Counted from the stretch's first letter, positions 16,410 to 24,120 are shown. The stretch is DNA of 64,000 bases from Pseudomonas sp. C2B4 (GCF_013359695.1 NZ_JABFMU010000034.1:1-64000), one strand, 5' to 3'. Numbers and translations: made by a program. The notes: generated by a model not told the origin, from the letters alone.

Positions 16410-16455
16410 GTGGTTACTATACCTACTGAATTTTATGAATCAACACTATAACCAC
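16410..16455. promoter_or_regulatory. Candidate HicB operator and hicA promoter
   Basis: GTGGTTA at 16410-16416 and TAACCAC at 16449-16455 form a 7-bp dyad. On the minus strand it contains two similar words (GGTTATAGTG and GGTATAGTAACC) just upstream of the hicA Shine-Dalgarno. It is a plausible autoregulatory site. Confidence 0.55.
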
Positions 16456-16667
16456 CAAAGCCGTCCTGGCTTAGATGACATAGGGTGGTAGGGATCGAGT
16501 CTAGAGGGCGCTACAGCGATGGCTTCACGCAGGGCTGAACTGAGGTGCTTTGTGTATTGCGAGGTTTTACCGAAAGGGTCGCCCGCTCAAATCCCGGCCG
16601 AAGATGACCAACCCTTTCGCGCATTGGCAGGCGCTTCAGGTAGCTATCAGGAGACAAACCCCAGACA

Positions 16668-16698
16668 CAAAAAAACCGGCCATCAAGGCCGGTTTTTT
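16668..16698. terminator. Bidirectional terminator, probably that of tRNA-Gly before prophage insertion
   Basis: AACCGGCC-ATCAA-GGCCGGTT is flanked by seven A on the left and six T on the right. It lies 47 bp from the tRNA fragment at 16745, on its 3' side. In the uninfected chromosome it would terminate the tRNA-Gly transcript; the prophage now separates them by 34 kb. Confidence 0.85.
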
Positions 16699-16744
16699 CT
16701 TTACCTGCATCCCCCGTCGAAAACCAACGTGAGACCGAAATTCG

Positions 16745-16790
16745 ATTGGAGCGGGTGAAGGGAATCGAACCCTCGTTATCAGCTTGGGAA
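16745..16790. repeat. Left attachment site (orphan 3' end of tRNA-Gly)
   Basis: These 46 bp are identical to 50489-50534. Bases 16747-16790 are the 3' part of tRNA-Gly(CCC) on the minus strand: CCA end, acceptor and T arm, anticodon loop. After 16790 the sequence departs from the tRNA, so this copy is not functional. Confidence 0.95.
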
Positions 16791-16919
16791 TCTATTACGC
16801 CTGCTATATCAGGTCATCACATGGGATATCAATTAGGGTCTGTAGCTCAGTAGAATCGCGGCTCTCGGAAAGGTGGTGCAGATCCGCTTGTCTCACGCGG
16901 TCTCACCTTAGTTCAGGCC

Positions 16920-16943
16920 AACTGTCACCAGGAACTGTCACCA
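16920..16943 (+). repeat. Paired 11-bp repeats beside int (integrase arm sites?)
   Basis: AACTGTCACCA occurs at 16920-16930 and 16933-16943, the second copy touching the int start codon. The same 11-mer occurs twice near the right att site (50422 and 50434), same strand. This is the layout of integrase arm-binding sites on both sides of attP. Confidence 0.7.
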
Positions 16944-18161
16944 ATGCTCACGGAAAAGCAGATTCAGGCCCTCAAGCCCAAGGAAAAGGACTATGTGATG
17001 TCGGACGGGCGCACCGCTCGGGGCGAAGGTGTCCTGGTGCTCAAGGTCCGGCCAAACGGGACAAAGGAGTTTTACTTCCAGCGGCATGTTGGCGGTAGAA
17101 AAGTGATGTCCAAGCTCGGCAGCTGGCCCGACATGAAGCTCACGACGGCGCGAGAAAAATCCCGGGGCGAAAAAGAGATCAAGCTTTCCCCTGGGACACT
17201 CCAGGATCTGATTGACTCCTACGTCAACAAGCTCGAAACCGAGCAGGCCGCGTCAGCCAGCGATGTGAAGTGGTCACTGAATCACTACGTCAGCAAGTCT
17301 TTCCCGGACTTGGTGAGGCGTCCTGCCTCGTTAGTTGGTCCAGCCGAAGTCCGTAACATCATCGCCAAGATGATCAACGACGGCATCACGACCTACTGCA
17401 ACCGTGTTCGGTCACAGTTGCACGCAGCATTTCAGATGGGGTTGGAGCAGGAATTTAACCCGCGCAGTTATCTGGATGTGAAGGTGAAGTTTGGCCTGAT
17501 CAGCAATCCGGTTGCCAGTGTTCCTGTCCAGGGCGACTGGGAGCAGCCGGGAGATCGAGCACTTTCCCCTGATGAATTGGCAACGCTCTGGCAGATGTTG
17601 CCTGAGCATTTGAGTCTGGTGACGTCCGAACTCCTGAAGTTCTTAATCGCATCCGGTGGCCAGCGTCCAGAACAAGTGCTGGCGACAGAGCGTGGGCAAT
17701 ACTTCGATGATCACCTAATCATCCGCAACAAGAAGGGTAGGGGCATTGATGGTGAGAGGTCGCTCCATGTAGTGCCATACAACAAGTTGATGCGCCAGTG
17801 CCTGAAAACGATGAACGAGGTTAACGAAAACAGTGCATTCCCGTTCGAAGGCAAGGCCGAGGGTAAGGGTTTGCACACTCAATCACTGTCGCGAGCGGTC
17901 ACAAAACTCTATAGCCGGCACAAGAAAGAATTCAACGGACCATTTACGTTGCGGGACATTCGACGTACCTGCAAAACCCTGATGGGCGTTGCCGGAATGA
18001 GCAAAGAGTTACGGGACAGGATTCAGGGGCATGCCTTTAACGACGTATCGTCGAAACACTACGACCGTTACGACTACTTCAAGGAGAAGAAAGCCGGCTT
18101 GCTGCGATGGTCGACGTGGCTCCAAAAGAACGTGCTCGATGCACCGACCAAGAATAAGTGA
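16944..18161 (+). CDS. int: Phage tyrosine integrase
   Basis: A 405-residue tyrosine recombinase. An N-terminal arm-binding DUF4102-like part (about 1-75; TEKQIQALKPKEKDYVMSDG), a core-binding SAM-like domain (about 85-185) and the catalytic domain follow. Catalytic residues are Arg241 (GGQRPEQ), Arg340 (LRDIRR), His363 (QGHA) and Tyr373 (SKHYDRYDY). The usual HxxR first His is Arg337. It integrates the phage at tRNA-Gly. The ATG abuts an AACTGTCACCA repeat, leaving only a weak GGAA ribosome site, which suggests autoregulation. Confidence 0.95.
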   Translation: MLTEKQIQALKPKEKDYVMSDGRTARGEGVLVLKVRPNGTKEFYFQRHVGGRKVMSKLGSWPDMKLTTAREKSRGEKEIKLSPGTLQDLIDSYVNKLETEQAASASDVKWSLNHYVSKSFPDLVRRPASLVGPAEVRNIIAKMINDGITTYCNRVRSQLHAAFQMGLEQEFNPRSYLDVKVKFGLISNPVASVPVQGDWEQPGDRALSPDELATLWQMLPEHLSLVTSELLKFLIASGGQRPEQVLATERGQYFDDHLIIRNKKGRGIDGERSLHVVPYNKLMRQCLKTMNEVNENSAFPFEGKAEGKGLHTQSLSRAVTKLYSRHKKEFNGPFTLRDIRRTCKTLMGVAGMSKELRDRIQGHAFNDVSSKHYDRYDYFKEKKAGLLRWSTWLQKNVLDAPTKNK

Positions 18162-18179
18162 GGCCGCTTACGCGGCCTC
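18160..18179. terminator. Hairpin shared by the ends of int and alpA
   Basis: GAGGCCGC-TTAC-GCGGCCTC is an 8-bp perfect stem that contains part of the int stop codon and, in the loop, the stop codon of the convergent alpA-like gene. T-runs are weak, so it may be an attenuating or RNA-stabilising structure. Confidence 0.6.
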
Positions 18180-18374
18180 GGTGGATTTCCATTGGTTGGG
18201 GTTGGTTTGCCAATCGGTGATGGCGGACTCCCGCCAGCCAACTCGACCAGCAGAGATGTTTACTGGTTTTGGGAAGCGGCCTCGCTTGATCTCCCGCCAT
18301 AACGTCGCATGGGAGAAAGATGTTGCTTCCAGAACGTCTCTTTCTCGTAGGAAGCGATCGAGTTTTTTTGTCAT
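18168..18374 (-). CDS. AlpA-family regulator / excisionase candidate
   Basis: A 68-residue MerR-like winged helix protein of the AlpA family: FLRERDVLEATSFSHATLWREIKRGRFPKPV followed by GRVGWRESAITDWQ. In P2/P4-like elements such proteins act as excisionase/Cox-like factors or early activators. Its gene is convergent with int and ends 6 bp after it, within a shared hairpin. It may bind the GGTTAG cluster in the other arm of attP. Confidence 0.85.
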   Translation of the reverse strand: MTKKLDRFLRERDVLEATSFSHATLWREIKRGRFPKPVNISAGRVGWRESAITDWQTNPNQWKSTEAA

Positions 18375-18395
18375 GAGGTCGCCTCATTAATCAGG

Positions 18396-18503
18396 TCAAC
18401 CATGACAAAGCCCCACCAATCCAGTGATTGCCCACCACAACTCTTGTGAGGCCAAAAAACCAATACCGGCAAAGAAACCAAGTGCTATTGCTTTAATGCT
18501 CAC
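18396..18503 (-). CDS. 35-residue hydrophobic phage peptide
   Basis: Begins at GTG 5 bp after GAGGTGA. A hydrophobic stretch (AIALGFFAGIGFL) and a second (WWAITGLVGL) suggest one or two membrane passes. Not recognised. It lies in the early operon between the zinc-finger-like gene and alpA. Confidence 0.55.
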   Translation of the reverse strand: MSIKAIALGFFAGIGFLASQELWWAITGLVGLCHG

Positions 18504-18512
18504 GGCTTCACC

Positions 18513-18710
18513 TCAGCGTGCATAACGTTTCTCCCGGGCTGCTCGAGCAGCAACCCTATCTGCCATAAAGGCAGCCCATTCCTCAGCCTTGTATTGTTGT
18601 CGAATACGACTGCAGGTTTGGTGTCTCCGCGTAGAACGCGCTTTCCCGCAGATATCACAGATGCTTGGCAGATCAAGCCGGTGGCTAGCCATGGTTGGGC
18701 GTTCACGCAT
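18513..18710 (-). CDS. Small phage zinc-finger-like protein
   Basis: A 65-residue basic protein with CDICG (residues 18-22) and a downstream HQTC (about 30-33), i.e. a CxxC...HxxC zinc-binding arrangement, followed by an Arg/Ala-rich helix. The ATG at 18710 follows GGAGGTG. It overlaps the end of the upstream gene by 8 bp. Function unknown; probably nucleic-acid binding. Confidence 0.75.
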   Translation of the reverse strand: MRERPTMASHRLDLPSICDICGKARSTRRHQTCSRIRQQYKAEEWAAFMADRVAARAAREKRYAR

Positions 18711-18975
18711 TTTCCACCTCCACGGTGTAAATGGTCATGTCGCCCAGCGCCGCGCCCTGGTTGCGCCGGATGCGCTTGAGCTGCTGGTGTTGGGTGGCAC
18801 CGGCGCCGAAAAGGAAAACGACCGACGTTGCGTTGGCGCTGGCGACTTCCCGCAGGCGATCAAGCAAGCCGGTGTAGCTGAGCGGGTCGGTCAGTTGGGT
18901 GAAGGCCTGATCTTGGCTCTCCAGGGCGTGCAAGATCTCGGTTGCCTGATCGAGGGCGACGATTTCAGTTCGCAT
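18703..18975 (-). CDS. Phage hypothetical protein, 90 aa
   Basis: A soluble 90-residue protein with no recognised domain; it has a helical first half and an Ala/Val-rich strand (SVVFLFGAG). The start at 18975 follows GGGAGGTG. It overlaps both neighbours (8 and 11 bp), showing tight coupling in the early operon. Confidence 0.8.
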   Translation of the reverse strand: MRTEIVALDQATEILHALESQDQAFTQLTDPLSYTGLLDRLREVASANATSVVFLFGAGATQHQQLKRIRRNQGAALGDMTIYTVEVENA

Positions 18976-19531
18976 GGGGCACCTCCCGGGTCGAGAACTC
19001 GACTAGCCATTGACGTGCGCCGCCCTCTGCGACCTCACCGTTGCGGTCGCCATTGTTGGTGCAGTACAGGGTGTGGCCGATGAAAACGTCGATGGCGCCA
19101 AGTTTGTGGAACCACTTCGCAACGGCAGTTGAGTCGTAGAATGAGGCGTCCCAGATGTACAGCGCTGCTGTCCAGCGGCTGTCGTTGCGCCAGATGGCCG
19201 CACACTCGCCCAGGGCGCCGGACTTCGGGCAATCACCGCCGGTCATGAACTTCTGAATTTGTTCGCAGGTGATCGGTGGTGGTGTCTGATCGGCTTGCGG
19301 CTGCTCGGCCAGCAGGGCTTCAATTTCCTTGAGCCGCTCCTGGGCGTCGGTGACGTAAGACGGATCGAAGCCGTTGGGAACGCGGGGGCGGCAGCCTGCC
19401 AGCCAGATGACTTTCTGGCAGGCGTCCAGGTCACGGTGGATCTTCTTCAAATGCTCGACGGACACTAGACGCAGGTCGGCGGCTGGCGTGGTAGCCTCGG
19501 CGACGCCGCCGTTGTGGGTTTGAGCTTGCAT
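18965..19531 (-). CDS. Phage hypothetical protein, 188 aa
   Basis: A 188-residue protein not matched to a family. A helical segment (LVSVEHLKKIHRDLDACQKV, DAQERLKEIEALL) is followed by a Trp/Cys-containing C-terminal domain (CAAIWRNDSRWTAALYIWD). The gene has one of the three repeated hairpin leaders (19532-19585) with a strong AAAGGAGA ribosome site. Confidence 0.78.
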   Translation of the reverse strand: MQAQTHNGGVAEATTPAADLRLVSVEHLKKIHRDLDACQKVIWLAGCRPRVPNGFDPSYVTDAQERLKEIEALLAEQPQADQTPPPITCEQIQKFMTGGDCPKSGALGECAAIWRNDSRWTAALYIWDASFYDSTAVAKWFHKLGAIDVFIGHTLYCTNNGDRNGEVAEGGARQWLVEFSTREVPHAN

Positions 19532-19585
19532 GGTTCTCTCCTTTCAGTGGTGGTCGGTGCCGAGGGGTTGCAGCCCCTCGGCACC
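19532..19585 (-). promoter_or_regulatory. Repeated 5' leader, copy 1
   Basis: On the minus strand a 12-bp perfect stem (GGTGCCGAGGGG / CCCCTCGGCACC, 19556-19585) with loop CTGCAA is followed by a shared CCACTGAAAGGAGAGAACC leading to the ATG at 19531. Copies 2 and 3 are at 20432-20485 and 20634-20670. Confidence 0.8.
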
Positions 19586-19609
19586 ACTTCCAGTTAATTC
19601 ATTACCTGG

Positions 19610-20431
19610 TCAATACGGGGCGTATTCAGACGCAATGGTTTGAAGTACTTCCAAAGGTGCTGCACGGTGCTCGTTGGCGAGTCCCAACAAGTCGCTAAGC
19701 ACATTGACCAAGGCCATTACCTGCGCGCAGTTATGTAGGCCTCGCGGATCAAGGTCACGGATGAAGTTGAGCCCTTGAGTTAGTGCATCGACGTAAACCG
19801 GCACCAACTTATTCACGGTGAATAGCAGGTGCTCTTTCTTTTCCTGAATGGTTTGACCAAACACACTTGCCTCTTCAACGGTGAGTTGATGCATTGCTTC
19901 AATGTGCGGCGGTTTGTCGAGAAAGTTCCTGCCCTTAAGCCGGACATCAATCATTCGGCTTCGGACCGCGTCGCTACATTTCACAGGCTGGTTTGCGCTG
20001 ATAATCAAGGTGCCTTTAAATGTCACCTCTCGCGTCTCCTCACGCGTTCCGTAGCTGGCGGAGCCGCCGTTGTAGAGCGTTTTGATTTCATCCCAGTCGA
20101 ACGGCGCGGCTGATTCAGGCTGGTCCTGATAAACGATCGAATCGGTGCCGGTTTGCTCAAGGTTGCGCAAACGTGCGGTCTTGGTGGCATGCTCAGGCGA
20201 GCAGCAACGGTAGTTTTCTTTTCCAATGAGTTTCGACAAGTAGCTGAGTAGAACGCTGCTACCGCTGCCAGCAGGGGCAGTTATTTCCAGGAAGGGATAG
20301 CTGTTCTGATTGGCACGTAACTCGTTTGCGTGTTGTGCACCGATCCACCACGCCAACGCAACTACACCTTCGGGGCCATACACAGCCCAAAAGTCATCAA
20401 AGCGGATGGCCTTTCTCAATTCGTTTTGCAT
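19610..20431 (-). CDS. ATPase-dead paralogue of the primase-helicase C-terminal domain
   Basis: A 273-residue protein that aligns along most of its length with the helicase part of the 935-residue primase gene nearby. Matched blocks are VALAWWIGAQHANELRA / VALTFWFGSLFAEQIRA, YPFLEITAPAGSGSS / FPFLEATGEAGAGKT, FDWDEIKTLYNGG / FEWDELKDYYGGG and IISANQPV / IAISQNAPV. The Walker A lysine is gone (GSGSS for GAGKT) and Walker B is altered (VYQDQ for LLESD). It therefore probably cannot hydrolyse ATP and may be a structural or regulatory partner of the replicative helicase. It has its own repeated hairpin leader. Confidence 0.85.
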   Translation of the reverse strand: MQNELRKAIRFDDFWAVYGPEGVVALAWWIGAQHANELRANQNSYPFLEITAPAGSGSSVLLSYLSKLIGKENYRCCSPEHATKTARLRNLEQTGTDSIVYQDQPESAAPFDWDEIKTLYNGGSASYGTREETREVTFKGTLIISANQPVKCSDAVRSRMIDVRLKGRNFLDKPPHIEAMHQLTVEEASVFGQTIQEKKEHLLFTVNKLVPVYVDALTQGLNFIRDLDPRGLHNCAQVMALVNVLSDLLGLANEHRAAPLEVLQTIASEYAPY

Positions 20432-20485
20432 GGTTCTCTCCTTTCAGTGGTGGTAGGCGCCGAGGGGTTGCAGCCCCTAAGTGCC
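20432..20485 (-). promoter_or_regulatory. Repeated 5' leader, copy 2
   Basis: Same design as copy 1: an imperfect stem (20456-20485), loop CTGCAA on the minus strand, then the shared leader with AAAGGAGA before the ATG at 20431. The outer stem bases differ from copy 1. Confidence 0.8.
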
Positions 20486-20495
20486 TTCTCGTTGT

Positions 20496-20633
20496 TTACT
20501 TGGCGAGCCAGATCAATACGTCAGGTACCTGAATAGCCGTGACAGCGATCAGTGCGACTGTTGCGATCGTGCTGATCAGGTCGCTCAACAACTCCCTGCT
20601 ACCCCGTTGGGCTGTTTCGTTGGTGCGCTGCAT
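20496..20633 (-). CDS. 45-residue phage membrane peptide
   Basis: ATG behind AAAGGAGAGAACC, then a polar N-terminus (MQRTNETAQRGSREL) and one hydrophobic helix (about residues 17-36, LSDLISTIATVALIAVTAI). A single-span small membrane protein of unknown role. It is the third gene carrying the repeated hairpin leader. Confidence 0.72.
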   Translation of the reverse strand: MQRTNETAQRGSRELLSDLISTIATVALIAVTAIQVPDVLIWLAK

Positions 20634-20670
20634 GGTTCTCTCCTTTCAGTGGTTGCCGGTTGCAGCCGGC
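20634..20670 (-). promoter_or_regulatory. Repeated 5' leader, copy 3
   Basis: A shorter stem (GCCGG/CCGGC, 20655-20670) keeps the same CTGCAA loop and is followed by the shared CCACTGAAAGGAGAGAACC. Loop and leader are conserved while the stem sequence is not. Confidence 0.78.
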
Positions 20671-20671
20671 G

Positions 20672-20974
20672 TTACATGTCGCTGTCTGGCTTTCGCACCA
20701 GGTGCAGCTCCAAGCCTTCGAATTCGTTGTTGTCCTCAATGCTCGATTGCCAATCCAGTACCGCCTGGATCTGCTGTCGCGAGCAGTTCAGTACCAAAAT
20801 CTCGCGCTGACCGTCTGTTGCCCGAACCTCCAAGATGTCAACGAGTCCCTCTGCGCCGTAGGCATCGGCCTGTACGGTTTTCCGGTGATCGTTGCCCATT
20901 TGGCGCATCACCTCGGTGACGCGGTCCTGCAGGGGAGCCGATGTGTCACTACCGGCGAGTATTTGAATTTGCAT
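20672..20974 (-). CDS. Phage hypothetical protein, 100 aa
   Basis: A 100-residue acidic soluble protein without a recognised family; VLNCSRQQIQAVLDWQSSIEDNNEFEGLELHLV forms its C-terminal half. It lies 26 bp after the primase-helicase stop on the same strand, so it is part of the replication operon. Confidence 0.75.
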   Translation of the reverse strand: MQIQILAGSDTSAPLQDRVTEVMRQMGNDHRKTVQADAYGAEGLVDILEVRATDGQREILVLNCSRQQIQAVLDWQSSIEDNNEFEGLELHLVRKPDSDM

Positions 20975-21000
20975 TCATATGTCCTGTCGGCGATTGACGG

Positions 21001-23808
21001 TCAGGCCTGAAAAATCCAGCACTTCACGATGGGTTGCTTGGTGATGACAGCGTTGGAGTGTTTGGCCTGGTGGGCACGCACCGCGCTGTCAGTTGCCTTG
21101 TTCGTGTCGATCAATTTTCGAGAGCGGGAATCTTTCAAGCGCTCCCTCAATTCGCCGATATCGGCAACCTTCTGGCGGTGCTCGGCCGCGCACTTGACGA
21201 AGTCGTTGAGGTTGATGGCGATGGTGTTGTCTTTCTTGCTGTGATTGACCACCGGGCCGTCAGCGTCCAGGCCTTCGAGGTACTCGTACACTTCCCAGAA
21301 TTCAGCCACCACCGGGTGATCCGAGCTGATCGAGGCCTGACGCTCGATGGCCATGCGGATGATTTGAGTCCGGGTGTGGCTGATTTGCGGCTCGCTGAGG
21401 GGCACGACCAGGCGCAGGCAATCGAGCAGGGCGAGCAGTTGGGCGTGGTTTTTGTTGATCCGCTCCACACGGATGTAGCCGCGCAGCTTGTTACCGCAGT
21501 GGGCACATTGGTCGTGCTCATTTTTGAATGGCGTTTCGCACGCGAAGCAATGGCTGTGAAGGGTGCGCAGTTTTGCTTCATAACCGGGCACGCGATTGGC
21601 AAACAGCTCCAGCACTTCCGATTCTTTACGTACCGCTTGCAGCAGGAAGTTGCTGAGCTTCGAACCTTCCAGCGAGTTGAGCAGGTCTGCCGCCGCGCGG
21701 CTTTCAGCTGTCACGGTTGGCCGCACAAAATGCAATTTCACAATCCGGGTCATGATCGCCTCGGACGCAACAACTGGTGCGTTCTGACTGATGGCAATGG
21801 TGGCGCGGAAGGGTGGCTCGTAGGTTTCGTTGCCAGCGGTTTTGACACCCTTGGTCGCGAGTGTGCCACCGCCGTAGTAGTCCTTCAGTTCGTCCCATTC
21901 GAACGTTTTGGCGTGCGCCTTATCGTCGCCGCTGCGATCCGATTCCAGCAGCACGACGGGCATGCCGGAGATTTGGCCCATCAAGCGGCTACGGCCGGCT
22001 TTGGTGGATTTGGATGGGTCGAAGCCTTCGTATCCTTCGCGGCCCAGCAATTTCCAAAGCAAGGTGAGCAGGGTGGTTTTGCCGGCACCGGCTTCGCCTG
22101 TGGCCTCCAGGAAGGGAAACGACTGGTACCGAGCGCGGATCTGCTCGGCGAAGAGCGAGCCGAACCAGAAGGTCAGCGCAACGGTGCCCTGGGCGCCGAA
22201 GCATTGCCAGAGCAAATTCAACCATTGCTGGTCGTAGTCTTTGGCGTCCTTCTGCAGGGCGATCTTCACGCCTTTTTGCAGGCTCTTGAGTTTCAGCTTG
22301 CCCATCTCGAAGAACTCCTCTTCGTTGATGGTGATGAGCTGGCCTTCCCGAACAGCGATGTCGTTGAACACGTAGCAGCCGTACTCCCTGCTGTAGCCGA
22401 CGTAGTCGATGGTTTTAACGGTTTTGATGCCGAAGAGCTGGTCTTTCATGATCTTGTCCAACTGTTGTCCACTACCGGTGAACACGGCCCCGGCGCCCAT
22501 GCCGAGCAGTCTTTTCTTGAATTCGCTGGCCGCTGCGACCTGGCCGCCGGTGAATGTGTTTTTCACCGAGCCACCGTCGTGGGGGAAGTCGACGCGGAAG
22601 AAGTACCAGGACTCGTCGGTAATCTCGTTGCGCTGGAAATACAGGGCCTTGGGATAGCAGTTGGCGATCTCGACGACGCAGCCGGACATGTGCAGCGCCT
22701 TGGCGCGCCGAGCCTTGTCGTTCAACTGTTGGTCTTCGTGGTTATCGCTGGCATCCAGTGCCTGCATGGCGCTGTTGAACTTCGAGATGTCCAATTTCCA
22801 CCAGTACAGGCGGGAGTCGAAGCCGAAGTGAAACTCTTCGCGCTCGCGCCACTGGTACATCAGCAAGGCTTTCTCCACGGCGCTTTCTGCGATCAGTAGG
22901 GCACCGTGGTGCTTGGCGTCGTCCAGCTCTTTGTCGATCCGCTGGGTGCGGGCTTCGACGTCATCCATGAACGCCCAACGCTGGTGCAGATCGTTCCAAT
23001 CGACCTTGCGCGAATCAGGCTGTGGGATCTGTGCCGCGTCACAGGTAAAGCCAAGGTCACGAGCCTGACGGACCCACATGCGGGTGTATTTGTGTGCACC
23101 TGGTTCGTTGTCCAATGCCCAGATCAGCTTTGGAGTCTTACCGCTGCGAGCGGTGATCAGGGCTTTCAGCGATTCCTCTGGGTAGGCGTTCGAGGACAGC
23201 GCGGCGACGGCGGGAATGCCGTTCTGTACCAAAGCTATGGCATCGAAGATGCCTTCTACGATCCACAGTTCTTCGACCTGTAGAAGATCCACGCAGGGTG
23301 GCACCCACCAGTAGCCTTTGTAGCTTTCGCCAGGCTTGAAACGCGCTTTCTTCTTGCCGAAGCGGTTCGGCTTGTCGATGAGCCGCTCCCAATAACCGCC
23401 CTTGTCGAGTGGAAAGCGAACGGTGGCCGAGCCAATGTTCAGGTCCCGATCAAAGTAGTTTTCCTGGGTGTACCAGCCTTCAATCATCCCAAGGTCGAAC
23501 CCGCGGGCGAACGTCAGGTAAGCCTTGGCACTCGCTGCAGGTTGATCGTCGGTGGCCGGGGCGCGCTTGCTCCAGTCGTCGAACAGGTCGCTGTACAGCT
23601 CCTTGACCGGTTCCATGTATCGACATTTCTGCTCGCGACCGCAGCGGATGAACCATGGCTCGTCGTAGCGGGAAAACAGCCGCCGCTGGTTGCACTGCGG
23701 GCAGGTTCCCTTGCGCATGTATTGGGTGCCGGCCATGTGCTGCAGACCAAAGTCGGCCTCGAGCCGCTGCAGTACATCAGCGCGCAGTTGATGGTCCATG
23801 GTCTTCAC
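21001..23808 (-). CDS. Phage toprim primase-helicase
   Basis: A 935-residue replication protein. N-terminal zinc finger (CPQCNQRRLFSRYDEPWFIRC, about residues 35-60), a toprim domain (LWIVEGIFDAIALVQNGIPAVAAL, about 182-207, with DNEPGAHK later) and a middle domain lead to a superfamily-3-like helicase with Walker A GEAGAGKTTLL and Walker B VVLLESD. A C-terminal zinc ribbon (CFACETPF...CAHCGNK) follows. It should unwind and prime DNA at the phage origin. The gene begins at GTG, overlapping the previous stop (GTGA); an ATG three codons in is the alternative. No P2-type HUH initiator is present in the prophage. Confidence 0.92.
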   Translation of the reverse strand: MKTMDHQLRADVLQRLEADFGLQHMAGTQYMRKGTCPQCNQRRLFSRYDEPWFIRCGREQKCRYMEPVKELYSDLFDDWSKRAPATDDQPAASAKAYLTFARGFDLGMIEGWYTQENYFDRDLNIGSATVRFPLDKGGYWERLIDKPNRFGKKKARFKPGESYKGYWWVPPCVDLLQVEELWIVEGIFDAIALVQNGIPAVAALSSNAYPEESLKALITARSGKTPKLIWALDNEPGAHKYTRMWVRQARDLGFTCDAAQIPQPDSRKVDWNDLHQRWAFMDDVEARTQRIDKELDDAKHHGALLIAESAVEKALLMYQWREREEFHFGFDSRLYWWKLDISKFNSAMQALDASDNHEDQQLNDKARRAKALHMSGCVVEIANCYPKALYFQRNEITDESWYFFRVDFPHDGGSVKNTFTGGQVAAASEFKKRLLGMGAGAVFTGSGQQLDKIMKDQLFGIKTVKTIDYVGYSREYGCYVFNDIAVREGQLITINEEEFFEMGKLKLKSLQKGVKIALQKDAKDYDQQWLNLLWQCFGAQGTVALTFWFGSLFAEQIRARYQSFPFLEATGEAGAGKTTLLTLLWKLLGREGYEGFDPSKSTKAGRSRLMGQISGMPVVLLESDRSGDDKAHAKTFEWDELKDYYGGGTLATKGVKTAGNETYEPPFRATIAISQNAPVVASEAIMTRIVKLHFVRPTVTAESRAAADLLNSLEGSKLSNFLLQAVRKESEVLELFANRVPGYEAKLRTLHSHCFACETPFKNEHDQCAHCGNKLRGYIRVERINKNHAQLLALLDCLRLVVPLSEPQISHTRTQIIRMAIERQASISSDHPVVAEFWEVYEYLEGLDADGPVVNHSKKDNTIAINLNDFVKCAAEHRQKVADIGELRERLKDSRSRKLIDTNKATDSAVRAHQAKHSNAVITKQPIVKCWIFQA

Positions 23809-24050
23809 TGCGCACGCTCCACAGCATTGGAGTCGAGCTGCTTTTTCAGCTCAATGCGAGTCCGGCAAATGCCAGCCAGGTGCGGGATGTCCTGGAGTAC
23901 CTTCGGTGCTCGCTGGCCACGGGGCACATTCCGATAACGGTCGGAGTACCAAACGTCGGCCATGGTGGTGTCGTACTGGCTGTTGAGCCACTGCAGGTAT
24001 TGCTCTGCCTGCTGTTGGTTCAATTCCAGTTGGATGGTGATATTGCTCAT
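23805..24050 (-). CDS. Phage hypothetical protein, 81 aa
   Basis: A small soluble protein with a Gln-rich helical N-terminus (ITIQLELNQQQAEQYLQWLN) and a basic C-terminus. I chose the ATG at 24050; a GTG three codons upstream is possible. It overlaps the primase-helicase start by 4 bp. Not recognised. Confidence 0.72.
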   Translation of the reverse strand: MSNITIQLELNQQQAEQYLQWLNSQYDTTMADVWYSDRYRNVPRGQRAPKVLQDIPHLAGICRTRIELKKQLDSNAVERAQ

Positions 24051-24120
24051 TTCGGCCACCAGTAAAGTGCAGTATCCCCTTACCCACGCAAGGCGGGCAT
24101 ATGGCAGGGGCAGTTCAGAT

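Noticed and set aside
16410..16455. GGTTA/TAACC words before hicA as members of the phage GGTTAG cluster
   Set aside because: They lack the final G, lie outside the prophage, and fit a HicB operator dyad better.
16519..16758. Open frame between hicA and attL
   Set aside because: Runs through a terminator into the tRNA fragment; no ribosome site or family.
21034..22899. A 621-codon open frame antisense to the primase-helicase
   Set aside because: No recognisable domain, no ribosome site, and it mirrors conserved helicase codons.
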